Translations under genes and position numbers: made by a program
Part shown: piece after piece, positions 36,740 through 47,375 of the stretch
Position numbering within the stretch: position 1 is the stretch's first letter
Layout: the number at the start of each line of letters is the position of its first letter
The notes under the pieces: model-generated
Told to the model about the DNA's origin: nothing
The model's database searches: none
The model's input: only the letters and a program-made list of their open reading frames with translations
Assembly (NCBI GenBank): GCA_963678705.1
Contig: OY783204.1
Coordinates: 6,207,834-6,271,833, forward strand
Reading direction: 5' to 3'
DNA: 64,000 nucleotides
Origin: Panorpa germanica
Lineage: Eukaryota; Arthropoda; Insecta; Mecoptera; Panorpidae

Positions 36740-37310
36740 CTTGACCAGCGCACACCAGGAATTATATTTTTTATTATTTTCGTACGTTGACAAAACAAAC
36801 CAAGACCAGTCAAAATATTTTTGGAAATATTTATACAAACTTTTTGGTTCAGCAGCCACGATCGATTTTAAAAAGTTTTCATTACGTCGAACAATTTTAA
36901 TGACGTTTTGGCAATGCTGAATTCGGTACAATTTTTGATCATCTGTTAATTGATGTGGAACAACCTTTGAATTCAATTTCCGTAGACCAATTTATTCAGT
37001 TAAAATGTCATGAATTATTGTTATAGATATACCTAGTTTCAATTTCAATAATCTCACCTAAGATTTCTTTCAAACTTTTACTAAATCACTTACTTTTTCA
37101 ATGTTTTCTGCAGTAATGATTTCACCTGGTCGACTGGAATGTTCATTATCATTAACATTTTCTTTAACATCTCTAAATAAACAATTATAACCATAAGCAA
37201 TTTTAGGCATTTCAATCGTTTCTGTAGCTGATTTTCCGTTCTTAAAACATAATTTAACATTGAATCTTTGTTCTTTATACATTTTTCGAGCGACACACAA
37301 AAAGAGTTAT
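36740..37310 (-). mobile_element. Mariner transposase relic, N-terminal half
   Basis: Two minus-strand frames together carry the mariner N-terminal region: NVKLCFKNGKSATETIEMPK and AYG (helix-turn-helix, about 37180-37270), HSSRPGEIITAENIEKVSDL (linker, about 37085-37145), then after a gap VVPHQLTDDQKLYRIQHCQ with ENFLKSIV (36880-36970), which corresponds to the segment before the first catalytic Asp. About ten residues are missing between the helix-turn-helix and SRP blocks, there is a frame change in the middle, and similarity ends before the DDE/D catalytic core. Dead and partial; no terminal repeats were found. Confidence 0.8.
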
Positions 37311-37319
37311 CACTGTATT

Positions 37320-38265
37320 TTCGTTAATACTGAATGTAAATGGCATGCAATTTTTACTGATTGTCAAGGAAGGTTCACAGAACATAATTAAAAAGATATT
37401 AAAAAATTGCGCTACGTGTTCTATGCTTTCCATAGCCATTCTAATTTATTATGGGACAGAGGGTATGTAGTACATTTTCATGGAATTGTTTATCAAATTC
37501 AGATAAAAAAAAATTAATAACCGGTTTTTAATTTGAATACCCATTTGTTTATTATATTTGTATTAAAATTAAGAACATTTTTAACAGTACAGCTGTTTCA
37601 TTCTCAGAAAATTATTTAACTAAACTCATACTAAAAATATGTAGTATTTATTATTTAAATTCCAAATAGTAATGGGAAATGAACAATCCAAGTTGAATAA
37701 AGATCACAGCCTCAACTTGAAACACTTTTCAAGACCCCACTATTCAAGTAAACTTGAATGATGAGACCAAGTTAACAAATTTCACACTTGTATCAGAAAG
37801 ATCAGCATTCTACCTAGAGAACGCCAAGCCTGTGTACTAATATAGTATTATAACAATATATATTCGTCGTATATATAGGGCATTCGGATTATCAAATTTT
37901 GCGTTATTTTTCAACTATGGTGGCGTGCAAGTGTATTTTAATATAAAGACACCTATTGTCCATCACCTGGTGGGACGCTTTTTGTAACATTTATTGTTTA
38001 TTATGTCTATTTTTGTTAAATTATTTGTAAAGTTATTAACGTTTTTACATATCGTAAATCAAGGATAAACACGCTAACTGACGTCAATGATTTTGTTAGT
38101 TGCATTTACCGTTCTGATTGTTATTAAATATTACAAATTAGTTGGTACATCATTTGTTTTTTATTTCAAAGAAAGATTAGTTGATAAACTATAATTTTAG
38201 AACGGGTACCACATAAAATAATGTTTTGATTTCTAAATTTATCATTTTTAATAATCATACACAGC
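37320..38265. other. Intron, no gene recognised
   Basis: AT-rich unique sequence between two mariner relics. Confidence 0.4.
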
Positions 38266-38269
38266 AGAC

Positions 38270-38760
38270 TGCTGCATCTTCGGTCTTGATCCCGAATCAA
38301 CGCTCCTTTGTCTACATTTCGTTGTTATCATGAATTAATTGTGGTCATAATCACAGAACTTATGAAGCAGCAGTGAGGTAACGGCTCCAGAAATAGTGTC
38401 TTTCTTCATCCTTTCAGAAGTCATCCAGTCTTCATCTTCTTTGGTTCGTGTTCACTTCGGTGCGTGATCGTGTTGCTTGGATTGTCCTTTCATTGGCGTG
38501 TTGTAATGGATCCACATATCATCAGCCATCACGATATGGCGCATGAATCGAATTGCGCAGGTGCAAACACTGCTTCGAAATGGTCATTAGATTTCGCTTG
38601 TTGTCCACAATGAGGAAACCATCTTGATGATACCTTAATCATGCACAACACTAATTTAAATGAGATGCCTACGATCTCAATTAACTCTCTAAATTTCACT
38701 CGGCCATGGATGTTGTTGACTATTTTGCCCGTAATCACCTAACTTGGACAACCTGGACAC
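38270..38760 (-). mobile_element. Second mariner transposase relic, different lineage
   Basis: The minus-strand frame reads GRVKFRELIEIVGISF (second helix-turn-helix, about 38660-38710), then a diverged stretch, then RHIVMADDMWIHYNTPMKGQ with SKQHDHAPK (about 38450-38545). The ADDMWIHYNTP block corresponds to the mariner DETWIHHYTP catalytic motif, with the acidic residue kept as Asp. After it, TRTKEDEDWMTSER and further residues are weakly related, with stops. It differs in wording from the relic at 36740-37310, so it is a separate insertion. Degenerate and non-functional. Confidence 0.65.
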
Positions 38761-38769
38761 TCTTCATCT

Positions 38770-39660
38770 AGGAGGAATGTACGATAACGCGAGATGGTCT
38801 GATGATTCCAATTTTTATTTCATTTCCACACACTTTTCTAGAAACTAAAACTTGCTCACTTCCAATACCTACTGAAACTAAAGTACACTATGAATTTATC
38901 TGACATTTGGCTGCTGTCGTTGTTTGAAAGATGACACTAAACGATGACAGACAGATTTGAAATATGTGACACCACTTGAAACTCTGACATAGCCCTTCGC
39001 CGAAGGAAATGATAACTAGTTTTTATGAAAGTAATGTTTTTATGATGACATTTGATATCTAGTCGTAAAACCTCATAAAACGTTAGAAGTTATAATTAAT
39101 AATGATAATAAGAAGTTAAAGACAATGAAAGACATGACCGATGACCGCGACCATTAACCTTGTAGTTCCACGAAGCCAGTATTTTGTTTGAATGATAAAA
39201 ACTATACTTATTTTAATAAAACAAAATGTGTACATGACATTCGCTTCGACCCGCTAATGTACTCCTGTTATGTGATTTGTCACATGACTCGTATGGTAGA
39301 CGGTGGTATACGTCCACCTCATGTGGACTCGTACCATATATTCTAGATTCTATTAAAGAACCTTAATATGCACAGATATACCTAGTAGTCTAGAATTCAT
39401 TATAGTCCAGTCACACCTCGAAATAATTTATTCCTACGATTTAATTTTATTTTTCTTCTTTTTTTTGAACGTTATACGCATAACTTTTTACAATGTTAAA
39501 AAGAATATTTTTTTGAATATATTGTTTCTATTGGGTTTACGACTGCAAATATTATTTAACAAAAGAAAAGAAATAAGAACATTTGTTATAAGATATTACA
39601 ATTAAAATATTTTAATTTGAAAATTGGATTCTAATTTATAAATGAAATTATGAATTATTT
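38770..39660. other. Intron, no gene recognised
   Basis: No gene. It includes a small palindrome CCTTCGCCGAAGG near 38995. Confidence 0.4.
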
Positions 39661-39667
39661 TATTAAA

Positions 39668-40249
39668 CTAGATCTTACCCCCGTCGCAAAGCGACGACTT
39701 TTTGGTGTGTATGATTAGAACCAACAAAATAATTTGTAATTTTATTTTCAAATTGAAATATTTAACTCGTTCAAAATAAAATAATTTTTCATATATTATT
39801 TGACCAACTTTTTTTCAAAATTTGGTTTATTTTTTATATATATAAAATTTCAACTTTCTAGACCAATTTTTCACCTCGACAAAAACCGTCCCCGTGCCCC
39901 CAAATAAAGTTTTTGAATTTTGCATTTTTTTTTTTTGAAATAACTTATTTTATTATTAAGTAATCCGAAATTTAAGTTTTCTCCAAAGTTTCCTACCGGG
40001 CCCCCTAATTTTCTCAAGGCCCTCTTTTCTAGTTTTTCCATTTTTACGAATTAAAAGTTATAGAGCAAAAAGTAAAAAAATTTTTTTCCAAAACTACAGT
40101 TTTCCAGGAAATTCATGGAAAAATCCGAGGGCGCCAATAGTCTTAGAATATTTTTCTCTCCGAAATAGGCAATTTTCAAGAAATGCGCGGAGCCATACAA
40201 ATCGCGGTCGCATATAAACATACAGTTGGAACTTTATAATATAGGAGGA
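39668..40249 (-). mobile_element. Non-autonomous Helitron, ~582 bp
   Basis: On the minus strand it starts TCCTCCTATATTATAA after an A, and ends with a GC-rich hairpin (CGTCGC-TTT-GCGACG), a ten-base spacer GGGGTAAGAT and CTAG followed by T. TC start, 3' hairpin, CTRR end and insertion between A and T are the defining Helitron marks. The body (TTCCTGGAAAACTG, GGGCCCGGTAGGAAAC, CGGGGACGG) is the same family as the composite at 52532-55503. There is no Rep/helicase coding sequence, so it depends on an autonomous relative. Confidence 0.8.
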
Positions 40250-40258
40250 TTTAATTCA

Positions 40259-40345
40259 AGTACACCGCTGCCTGATAATTTTATGACTATGTAATTACAT
40301 AATCAATTTAACTTATGGTAATAGCAACCAAACCCATAAGACATA
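40259..40345 (-). mobile_element. SINE, copy 2 (tail region)
   Basis: Shares ACCGCT.CCT..TAA, TACATAATCAATTTAA and AACCAAACCCA, in order, with 29012-29095. The tRNA-like head is not preserved clearly. It lies directly beside the Helitron end. Confidence 0.55.
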
Positions 40346-40349
40346 ACTC

Positions 40350-41129
40350 TGGTCCAGAGTGTCGTCATACCGGTTTGTATTAAACCCACTGTTTTGCTTG
40401 TATGAAACAAATGTATAGACCCTTTTTGTAGTAAATAAGTACCTTCCTTTTTAGTTATATAATTAAGTAATAAAATTAATAGAATCGAAAATAAGAAAAA
40501 CAAAAAATGATAAAAATGTAAGCTAATTTCGCCTACTTATTTTGAGCGTTGAAAAGAGCAAAATAAGAGTAGGAATATATTATTCCGAAGTTTTAGCGTG
40601 TTTTCGGCTAATTGTCTGGACTATTACAGTCTATACCGAGCGTCAACAGGCCCGTAGAACGCCGAGCCACCTTGTCGTGTGCGATGTTGTGCTCACTCGT
40701 ACACCTAGTTCGTAAAGAGCATTAATAATTCAGTGTAATATCATAGCGGTCGTGAGAGATCACAAATAAAGATAACGCTTTTATGAAGACATGTAATTGT
40801 TTGATAAACCGCTGTATTTTTTACTCATACATATGAACTATATACGAATATTAATATTTGATAGATAATTGTTATTTATGAATTCAGAACACCTTAAAGG
40901 TGTTGTTTTCTAAGTTGGTTCGTGTATTGAATTAGGTTACTGTATTATACTCAATGTAGGGTTAAACAATCATTCATCAATCAAATTTGTAACCTATGAA
41001 CTTTAGAATACTGAGCTCACATCTACTTTCATTAGACAAACAATGAAAACAATCTTTATTCCTCATATAGAGAATTGCCATAAATATTGTATCTTAATCT
41101 GTATCTCTTCTAAGAAAGGGAGGGACATT
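40350..41129. other. Intron, no gene recognised
   Basis: A small frame at 40303-40503 overlaps the SINE copy. Nothing else is seen. Confidence 0.4.
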
Positions 41130-41375
41130 TTTGAAATTGATAATAAAACTACACAGTTGAATAATTTTGAATGAGTGTTGCTTTGTACAAGAGATTAATA
41201 TTTAGTATCAATCAAAAACAAATCAATCAAAATATTAATATTTTCCATAAAAAATTCCAAATTCTAGCTGTGTGATAACACGCTTACTGAACTTAATGTG
41301 CAAAATAGGAATAAAATATTCTACGGCGGAGGTTTGAAACTTTATCTCTGTCAATATGTCAAACACATTTATAAA
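41130..41375 (+). repeat. Interspersed repeat family, copy 3 of 3
   Basis: ACAGTTGAATA, GTTGCTTTGTACAAGAGA, GCGGAGGTTTGAAACTTTAT and GTCAATATGTCAA follow the order in 16395-16810. Confidence 0.6.
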
Positions 41376-41763
41376 AATAAATTTACAACTAGCCCATTCT
41401 TTATAATTCAACAAATTAGAATAATGTATTTGTTATCGATTATTATGTGGGATAATCATAAACTAATCAAGCAGCGATGTGGTAAACATTTGAGCCCACG
41501 ACATCTCCAAAACTGCGACCATAGTAGAAGGTAATAGGACTAAGTATAGGAAATACAAAGAATTGTTTTTAGTGTACTATACATTTATTTACAGACGAGC
41601 CGTGGTCCAGTTAACCATCCCTTAAGGGCAACAAATTCATACATTTTATCATTTGTTGTTGTAATTGTTTTACGGGTGCATACTTTGGGGTGTACCAAAA
41701 ACCACCATGCAAAAAATGTTTGTGCCGGCTCTGGTTATATCTATTACAAAAAACACCCTGTAT

Positions 41764-41930
41764 AAACGTTTATTAGACGTAAATGGTACTTAACTCTTTA
41801 GTGCATAATATATGAACCTATGAACTAAAATCATTAGCTTTGTTGAAGTTGTCAGTAAAGTGCTTCACTTTATGGTACAGCGGTGCAGCTCAGTATCCGT
41901 AAGACATACAGCAAGATACATGCAAATATT
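41764..41930 (+). repeat. Direct repeat, copy 1
   Basis: TTTATTAGACGTAAATGGTA, AAAATCATTAGCTTT and GTCAGTAAAGTGCTTCACTT recur at 43195-43380 with the same order. The second copy has about 30 extra bases in the middle. Class unknown. Confidence 0.7.
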
Positions 41931-41934
41931 GTAC

Positions 41935-43190
41935 TTAATTGAGTCGTACGACCCACTATTGCAAACGAAACCGTTTTTAGTCGCCATTTTTTCAAAATGG
42001 ATACCTAATCATCAAAATTAGGGCTGGTACGCATAATTTTTTGAATCAGCACACCCAATAAAGTCAGAAAAGATTGCTTACTAGCTTTTCCGCCAATTTG
42101 ACCAAGCAACATATTTCTTATACGGTACGCTGCCGTTGTAAAAATATTCCGATACAACTGTCGATTAAAATAAATGATAGCACTCACGGTACGCGGTGGC
42201 GCTCTAAACCGTACTTCCATTTCTATCATATAGAATACGAATATACATAATTCTGTATTTTATATAAACCGATAAAAAATACTCACGAATGTACATCAGC
42301 AATTACCATTACCACTGCCAGTGCCACTGCCACTGCCTGTGTCCTGTGTCGTCTACCTGTAAATGACGAACCTCCAGTACGTCCAGATACATTACACACA
42401 CACACGTGTACTTATATGTATGGTACATTTGCTGTTCGACTATCGAGGTCATTTATTGCCCTTTGGCCTGTTAGACCTCAGAACTAAAACCAGCTAATGG
42501 CATGGACGTGGACATGGACATGGATATATTATTGCTATTATCAAACAAAAACTATTTAATAACAATGATACGATGTATATTGTACACTATTATAGACCGT
42601 ACAACGTACACACAGTGACATTACATATATTTTTGTTTTTATCATAATCTATTTTCGACAAATAGAAAAGAAGGCGGTTGATTTTACATTGACTTTATGA
42701 CAATTACACGTGCGCCTGATACTTATGCTTTCATAATACCAAAAGTGTTTGACAGTATTTACATTGTTTAAGGTTAAATGGTCAAATTATCTGCTACTTT
42801 GATATGGACGATACATTTCAGTTATACCTCATTATCGTTCATAGTGCTTTCAGCAATTATATTGCACTTTTTATTTGTAATTTGCAACAATGGAGTTTTG
42901 AAATCATTTTTTATCGTCGCATTTTTTAAACTTTCAATGCAGTACAATGCTTATACACGAAAAGTTAAAGGAAATGTAACTATTTAAAATTTATATCTCT
43001 ATTTTGCTGCTCAGTTTTTAGTCATATAGTAAAGTATCAATTTTAAACAGTTATTAGCACAGTATATACACTTTTAAACATTTACAACATAATTTACAAC
43101 TTATAGACACGAGTATGGGCATTCAATATATAGAGATTAAATTAGTTTTATTGATATAGTCAATAACGACAGTCACAAAAACCCTTTAGT
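41935..43190. other. Intron between two direct repeats
   Basis: Contains a 74-codon minus-strand frame (42005-42229) without recognised motif, and a short CCACTGCC-type array at about 42312-42345. Confidence 0.35.
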
Positions 43191-43194
43191 CCTT

Positions 43195-43380
43195 TAAACA
43201 TTTATTAGACGTAAATGGTACTTAACTGTTTAATACATAATATGGTATATTAACCTGTGCTTCTACCAATTATTCAACTTTTAGATCCAAACTAAAATCA
43301 TTAGCTTTCCTAGAGTTGTCAGTAAAGTGCTTCACTTTGTGGTATCGCTGTGCAGCTCAGTATCTGTAAGCCATACCGTT
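43195..43380 (+). repeat. Direct repeat, copy 2
   Basis: Second copy of the block at 41764-41930, 1.43 kb downstream in the same orientation. Confidence 0.7.
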
Positions 43381-43459
43381 AATAACGACTCATCGATTTT
43401 ATTTTTCTTTGTTCAGAACATTCATAATAGCAAAACTTTTATGTGTAGTTCCGACAGTA

Positions 43460-43675
43460 AGTAGTCTCTTTTATACCGGTGTAAAAGAGATAACAATTTA
43501 TAGAAGGAAAGAGAGCAAGAATTAGACATATCGACGAGGGATTATTGATTTTTTACAACTTTTAATTCCTTTAAAGATTAAAGTGACAAAAATGATTTTC
43601 ATTGTTAATATCTCCTAAATTATTGCGACTTATTATAAAATGATTGAACATGAGGTCCTGATAGCCAACTTTCAA
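43460..43675 (+). repeat. Degenerate fragment of the 729-bp MITE family
   Basis: GTAAAAGAGATAACAA, TTCCTTTAAAGATTAAAGTGA and ATTGCGACTTATTA are related to 20720-20890 and 19960-20030. No ends are preserved. Confidence 0.5.
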
Positions 43676-43679
43676 CTTT

Positions 43680-45650
43680 CTCATATAGAACACAGTTTTC
43701 TAGAGAGTGCCTCTAGCATGTTTCACAGCATCATTTTCATTAAGTTAAAAGTAATAACAGTAATAACAGTAATACGTACGAATTACAAATTTAACAGGTA
43801 ATAATATAATAGCGCGGTGCATCGGTACACCGTAAAAATGAATGCCAAGCTATTACTTATTTGAATATACTCGTATAGTATTTCTTATCAGCAATCCTAA
43901 GTGTATTAGCCGCGATAAGGATAACGGTTATCACGACATATAGATTATTAGCAATAACTATAATACGAGTGTGTTTGTACTCGTATATGCAAATCTCTGC
44001 AGTAATTTAATATTGATATTACAGTGCAAATCATAACACCGTACAATTTTTTATTATTCTTTCTTTATTATTTAAGTTATTCTACAAATTGAATTTAAAA
44101 GCTTTCTTTAATTTGTTAAGTACTTATTTACTTTTACTTATTATAGTTATAGTATAATGTGTTGTGGGATACATTTAGACCTATAAAAATTCTAAATTCA
44201 CGACCTCGGAGTATATTTACGTGCCTCCATCTTGTAAAAAATGCAGTATTATATATTTTTATATATTCCTCTTGTAAAATGTCCTTACCAGTAGATCATA
44301 GTATAAAAAGAATCATAATTAATCTAATAAAAGGTTCAATTTTTATTTAATACATCTTTCTGTATGCCTAATACTTAGTGGGCCAACCTATTGACAGAAA
44401 TGTAGTGTTAAGACACTGTAAGAAATGTGAAAGCCTGTCAATGATTAATTAATATTTATCTATATGTAAATCAAACCAAAAACTGAACAAAGCTGCACTG
44501 AGATAATCTGGGTACTCGGTACGAGCCAGTGCACACTTGTCTCAAGTCTGTCTTTAGATATATCTGTCCTCAGACCGCCGTGTCTCCATTTTGGGGCCGC
44601 CCTTACTGAAATGATCAAAAATATTTAATAAAAAGTGACAATTCTGATCTAGAATAGACTGAATGTTTAGAGTTAAATTGAAAAATGTGATTTTGATATG
44701 CTATTGATGCGCTAAATTTTATCTAGATCATAATTTTGCGACACTAAGCTCTCAGTTGCGACCTTTGAAACGCTACTGATACCTTAAAATCTGTAAAAAA
44801 GAACAAAAGAAATGAGAACCTATATGATGTTTTATTGATACGCTAAACTTCGACTTAAGTTAAATCAAAATTTAATTATTTTTTTTAGAATTTTTCAAGA
44901 CGTAGCAAATAGAAAAATAAAAATTTTATGTTCTTATTCTCAAAAAAATTAGTATATATTAAATTTTAAAAATAAATTGACTTGTATAAATGCATTTAGG
45001 CATTTCTTAGGGCCATTAAAAGACCTCGCGGTTCGATTAAATTCCAGTAAAGCATTTTCTACCAAATAACAAATTGTACGTCACGCTGCGGGACATGAAC
45101 AAAACAATTAGAGCAGTCGAACGTCCATAGAACGACCACTAGATAATTACTGATTTCTATTGTCACTGGGGTTGAAAAATGTGTATTTACTTTACTTGTA
45201 TAGGTACACATATTGTGTGTTACAACTCCCTTCCCTACTCCTCCAATATCACCCTTCCCGTCATTACCAAATTGTCAATATAATTACATACACTGTCTAT
45301 GATTTCCCGAAATGTAATTTGTCATGATCCGTAGGGGGGAAAGACAATGTCAGGGGTGGAGAGGAGGGACGGGATTTATGTTTAATAATCAATCCGGTAA
45401 AGTAGCACACATTACGGGGGTTATTTTCGGAATGAGTTAATGTTAAAGTTTCTTGCAACTAGTCTCTATTTGTCATTTTATCAAAATAGTACTTTCGAAA
45501 CTAAAACAGGTGTTTGCTTACGAAGGGTATAAAGCAGGATCTGAAACCGCACTGTAACGGTACCCGATTACTTAAACGGTTTGAACGATATGTTTTTCAA
45601 TAACTTGAATACTGCTTTTTGTAACGATATAGAAGATTTATGTTGTTCAC
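43680..45650. other. Intron, no gene recognised
   Basis: No element ends found. A less AT-rich patch at about 45215-45370 with CCCTTCCCGTCATTACC and GGGGGGAAAGACAATG could be a conserved non-coding element, by composition only. Confidence 0.35.
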
Positions 45651-45656
45651 GTAACG

Positions 45657-45916
45657 ATATATAACGTTATAAAATAGACATTAGAAAGCAAGGAACCTTT
45701 CCTTACAATTATTAGTCTAGAAGTCCTTTTAACCGATGGACCGTGTAAGATAGTATTATAATGTTTGGCCGTATAATGATCATCCCTTTATAAATTTATC
45801 GTTGAATATTTGGCAACACCGGCAACATCGCTTTTTAAACAATATCATTTTTAAGAGCAAGAGCAAGAGAACTTTCCTGCTGTCAAATATTTATCTATTT
45901 CATAATATTACATACC
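45657..45916 (-). mobile_element. MITE with ~20-bp TIRs, copy 2
   Basis: Starts GATATATAACGTTATAAAAT and ends TCTATTTCATAATATTACAT, the degenerate ends of the element at 14418-14598. The GGCAACATCGCTTTTTAAAC block here is the reverse complement of the internal block there, so this copy is inverted. Length about 260 bp, non-coding. Confidence 0.6.
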
Positions 45917-46120
45917 TTTATATGAAAAGTGACAGGCGTTATATACTGTAAATTTGTTTTCGCGTTACGTTAAAGAAATAAATTTTATCATACCATTGGC
46001 AAATAACATAGCAAATAATAACCAATGCCGGTCCTGTGTATAAATCTACAATTTGAGATTAAATAAAACTTAGTTGAGAAAAAGCTAATTACCAATTTTA
46101 TAAATGATTTTTATTAAGTC

Positions 46121-46358
46121 CCATTCCCACTGTTTTTAGTTTTAATTTAAGATTTTAACCTTAAATGTAATTTTGATCTTGTGAAATCATTCGTCATGCG
46201 TCAGTAATAAACATTATTTTGTAATAATTACTATCTTTATTTAATATAAATTATTGTACTTATTATAATTAATTTTATTTCTTTATATTTCACAAGCTGA
46301 AATTTATATTTTAGGTTAAAACCTTAAAATAACACTAAGCCTCAGTGAGTGGGAATGG
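46121..46358. mobile_element. Hairpin MITE with long (~70 bp) terminal inverted repeats
   Basis: The outer ends CCATTCCCAC and GTGGGAATGG are perfect inverts. The match continues inward (ATTTTAACCTTAAATGTAA against TTTTAACCTAAAATATAAA, then CTTGTGAAAT on both arms), leaving a short AT-rich centre. Long-arm fold-backs of about 240 bp without coding sequence are typical of MITEs. No target duplication is evident. Confidence 0.65.
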
Positions 46359-46359
46359 A

Positions 46360-47130
46360 GCTTTATATATTATATTTCACGTAGTAACTATAATGTTTGC
46401 AGTTCCAAATAAATGTAAGACATCTGTAAATAAAATATGCATATGAAATTTACAATTACTAATACTTCAGTAATGCCAAAACTTTATTTCTACCTAATGT
46501 TAAGCAACATTGTTCATTATTCAACAGCTGTAAAGATCTTGGTGTTTTAATTATATGAAAATGATCAATTCTTTCTTAGGATTTGCAATTTAAACTCATG
46601 CAACAGTTATACACGGTGGCCTTTTGTTGTTTTCTTTTTGAAATGGGTATTTCGAAATTGGACGCTCGAACCTTTGCATGAAGTGAATCCAACCATTTAC
46701 TCGTAACTAAAATTGTTTTTGGAATAAATCATCGGAAGCTGTCCTGCTCTCTTCAATAACGCAACAATCATTCAATAAAGTTCACCGGTGTGGTTTTAAT
46801 GGCAATTTCAAAAAGAACCCAACAGATAAATGGCTTACTCTTCAATAATATAAAATAAAATAAATGTATAACCTTTTTACGACAAATATTTGTTAAAAAC
46901 ACTGTAATATAGTAGTTCAAAATGTTACAAAAAAGTTTCCAGTTCTTAATAATGTAACTCATCCGGTGATTTGTTGGTAGCAACTGTATTTTCTTGTGTG
47001 CCTTCTTCAACTAAAACTAATTGCTCATTGCGTCTATTGCGTAATATGTTTTGGTTGCCTAACTACTAGTTTTTGTATTTATAGATTTTGTGATTTTTTG
47101 CAACTCGAACCTTAATTGTGTCATTAAACG
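46360..47130. other. Distal end of the giant intron, no gene recognised
   Basis: AT-rich sequence leading to the polypyrimidine tract (about 47140-47155) of the next exon. Confidence 0.5.
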
Positions 47131-47163
47131 TTTGTGCTAATCTTTATTTTTTTGAATCGACAG

Positions 47164-47375
47164 AGTTCCCCCTGGATATGTGTATCCGTCGCCGTATTTG
47201 AGCCCCGGAAGTCTGATGCCCATGCCAGCCACCCAGCTATCACATGCAGCAGCAGTCGCTGCAGCTACGACACAATTCTACGAGTACCAGAGTGCTGCAG
47301 CGGCCGCAGCAGCTGCCACATATCCCCAGCAGTATGCAAATGGCTTTGAAGCATATCCTTACACCAGTGCTGCCG
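47164..47375 (+). CDS. Rbm24: RBM24/RBM38-like RNA-binding protein, penultimate coding exon (Ala/Tyr-rich tail)
   Basis: A 212-bp exon between a T-rich tract with CGACAG (ending 47163) and a GTACGT donor (47376). Its first base completes a Gly codon. It then encodes VPPGYVYPSPYLSPGSLMPM, PATQLSHAAAVAAATTQFYE, a poly-Ala run with YPQQYANGFEAYPYTSAA, and one base of the next codon. VPPGYVYPSPYL parallels IPAHYVYPQAFVQPG of vertebrate RBM24, and the Tyr-Glu-Tyr then poly-Ala pattern parallels IDYTGAAYAQYSAAAAAA, so family assignment is firm. The tail is predicted disordered and is the part that recruits partners in the family. The frame stays open for 13 codons beyond the donor, to a stop ending 47416. 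Confidence 0.9.

Larger units (their letters stand above)
6044..47163 (+). other. Intron of the RBM24/RBM38-like gene, about 41.1 kb
   Basis: Runs from GTGAGT at 6044 to the CAG acceptor ending at 47163. The flanking exons join in phase (2+1 bases of a Gly codon), so no extra exon is required between them, although skipped or alternative exons cannot be excluded. It holds most of the window's mobile-element debris and several CpG-richer islands that may be regulatory. Confidence 0.8.

Noticed and set aside
41695-41765. ACACCCTGTATA word as an element end
   Set aside because: It resembles ends of several insect elements, but no partner end or body could be tied to it.
42005-42229. 74-codon minus-strand frame considered as a transposase scrap
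   Set aside because: The wording fits no transposase or RT motif I can name.
47134-47349. Alternative + frame over the penultimate exon
   Set aside because: Wrong phase; the Ala/Tyr-rich frame matches the RBM24/RBM38 family and joins both neighbouring exons.
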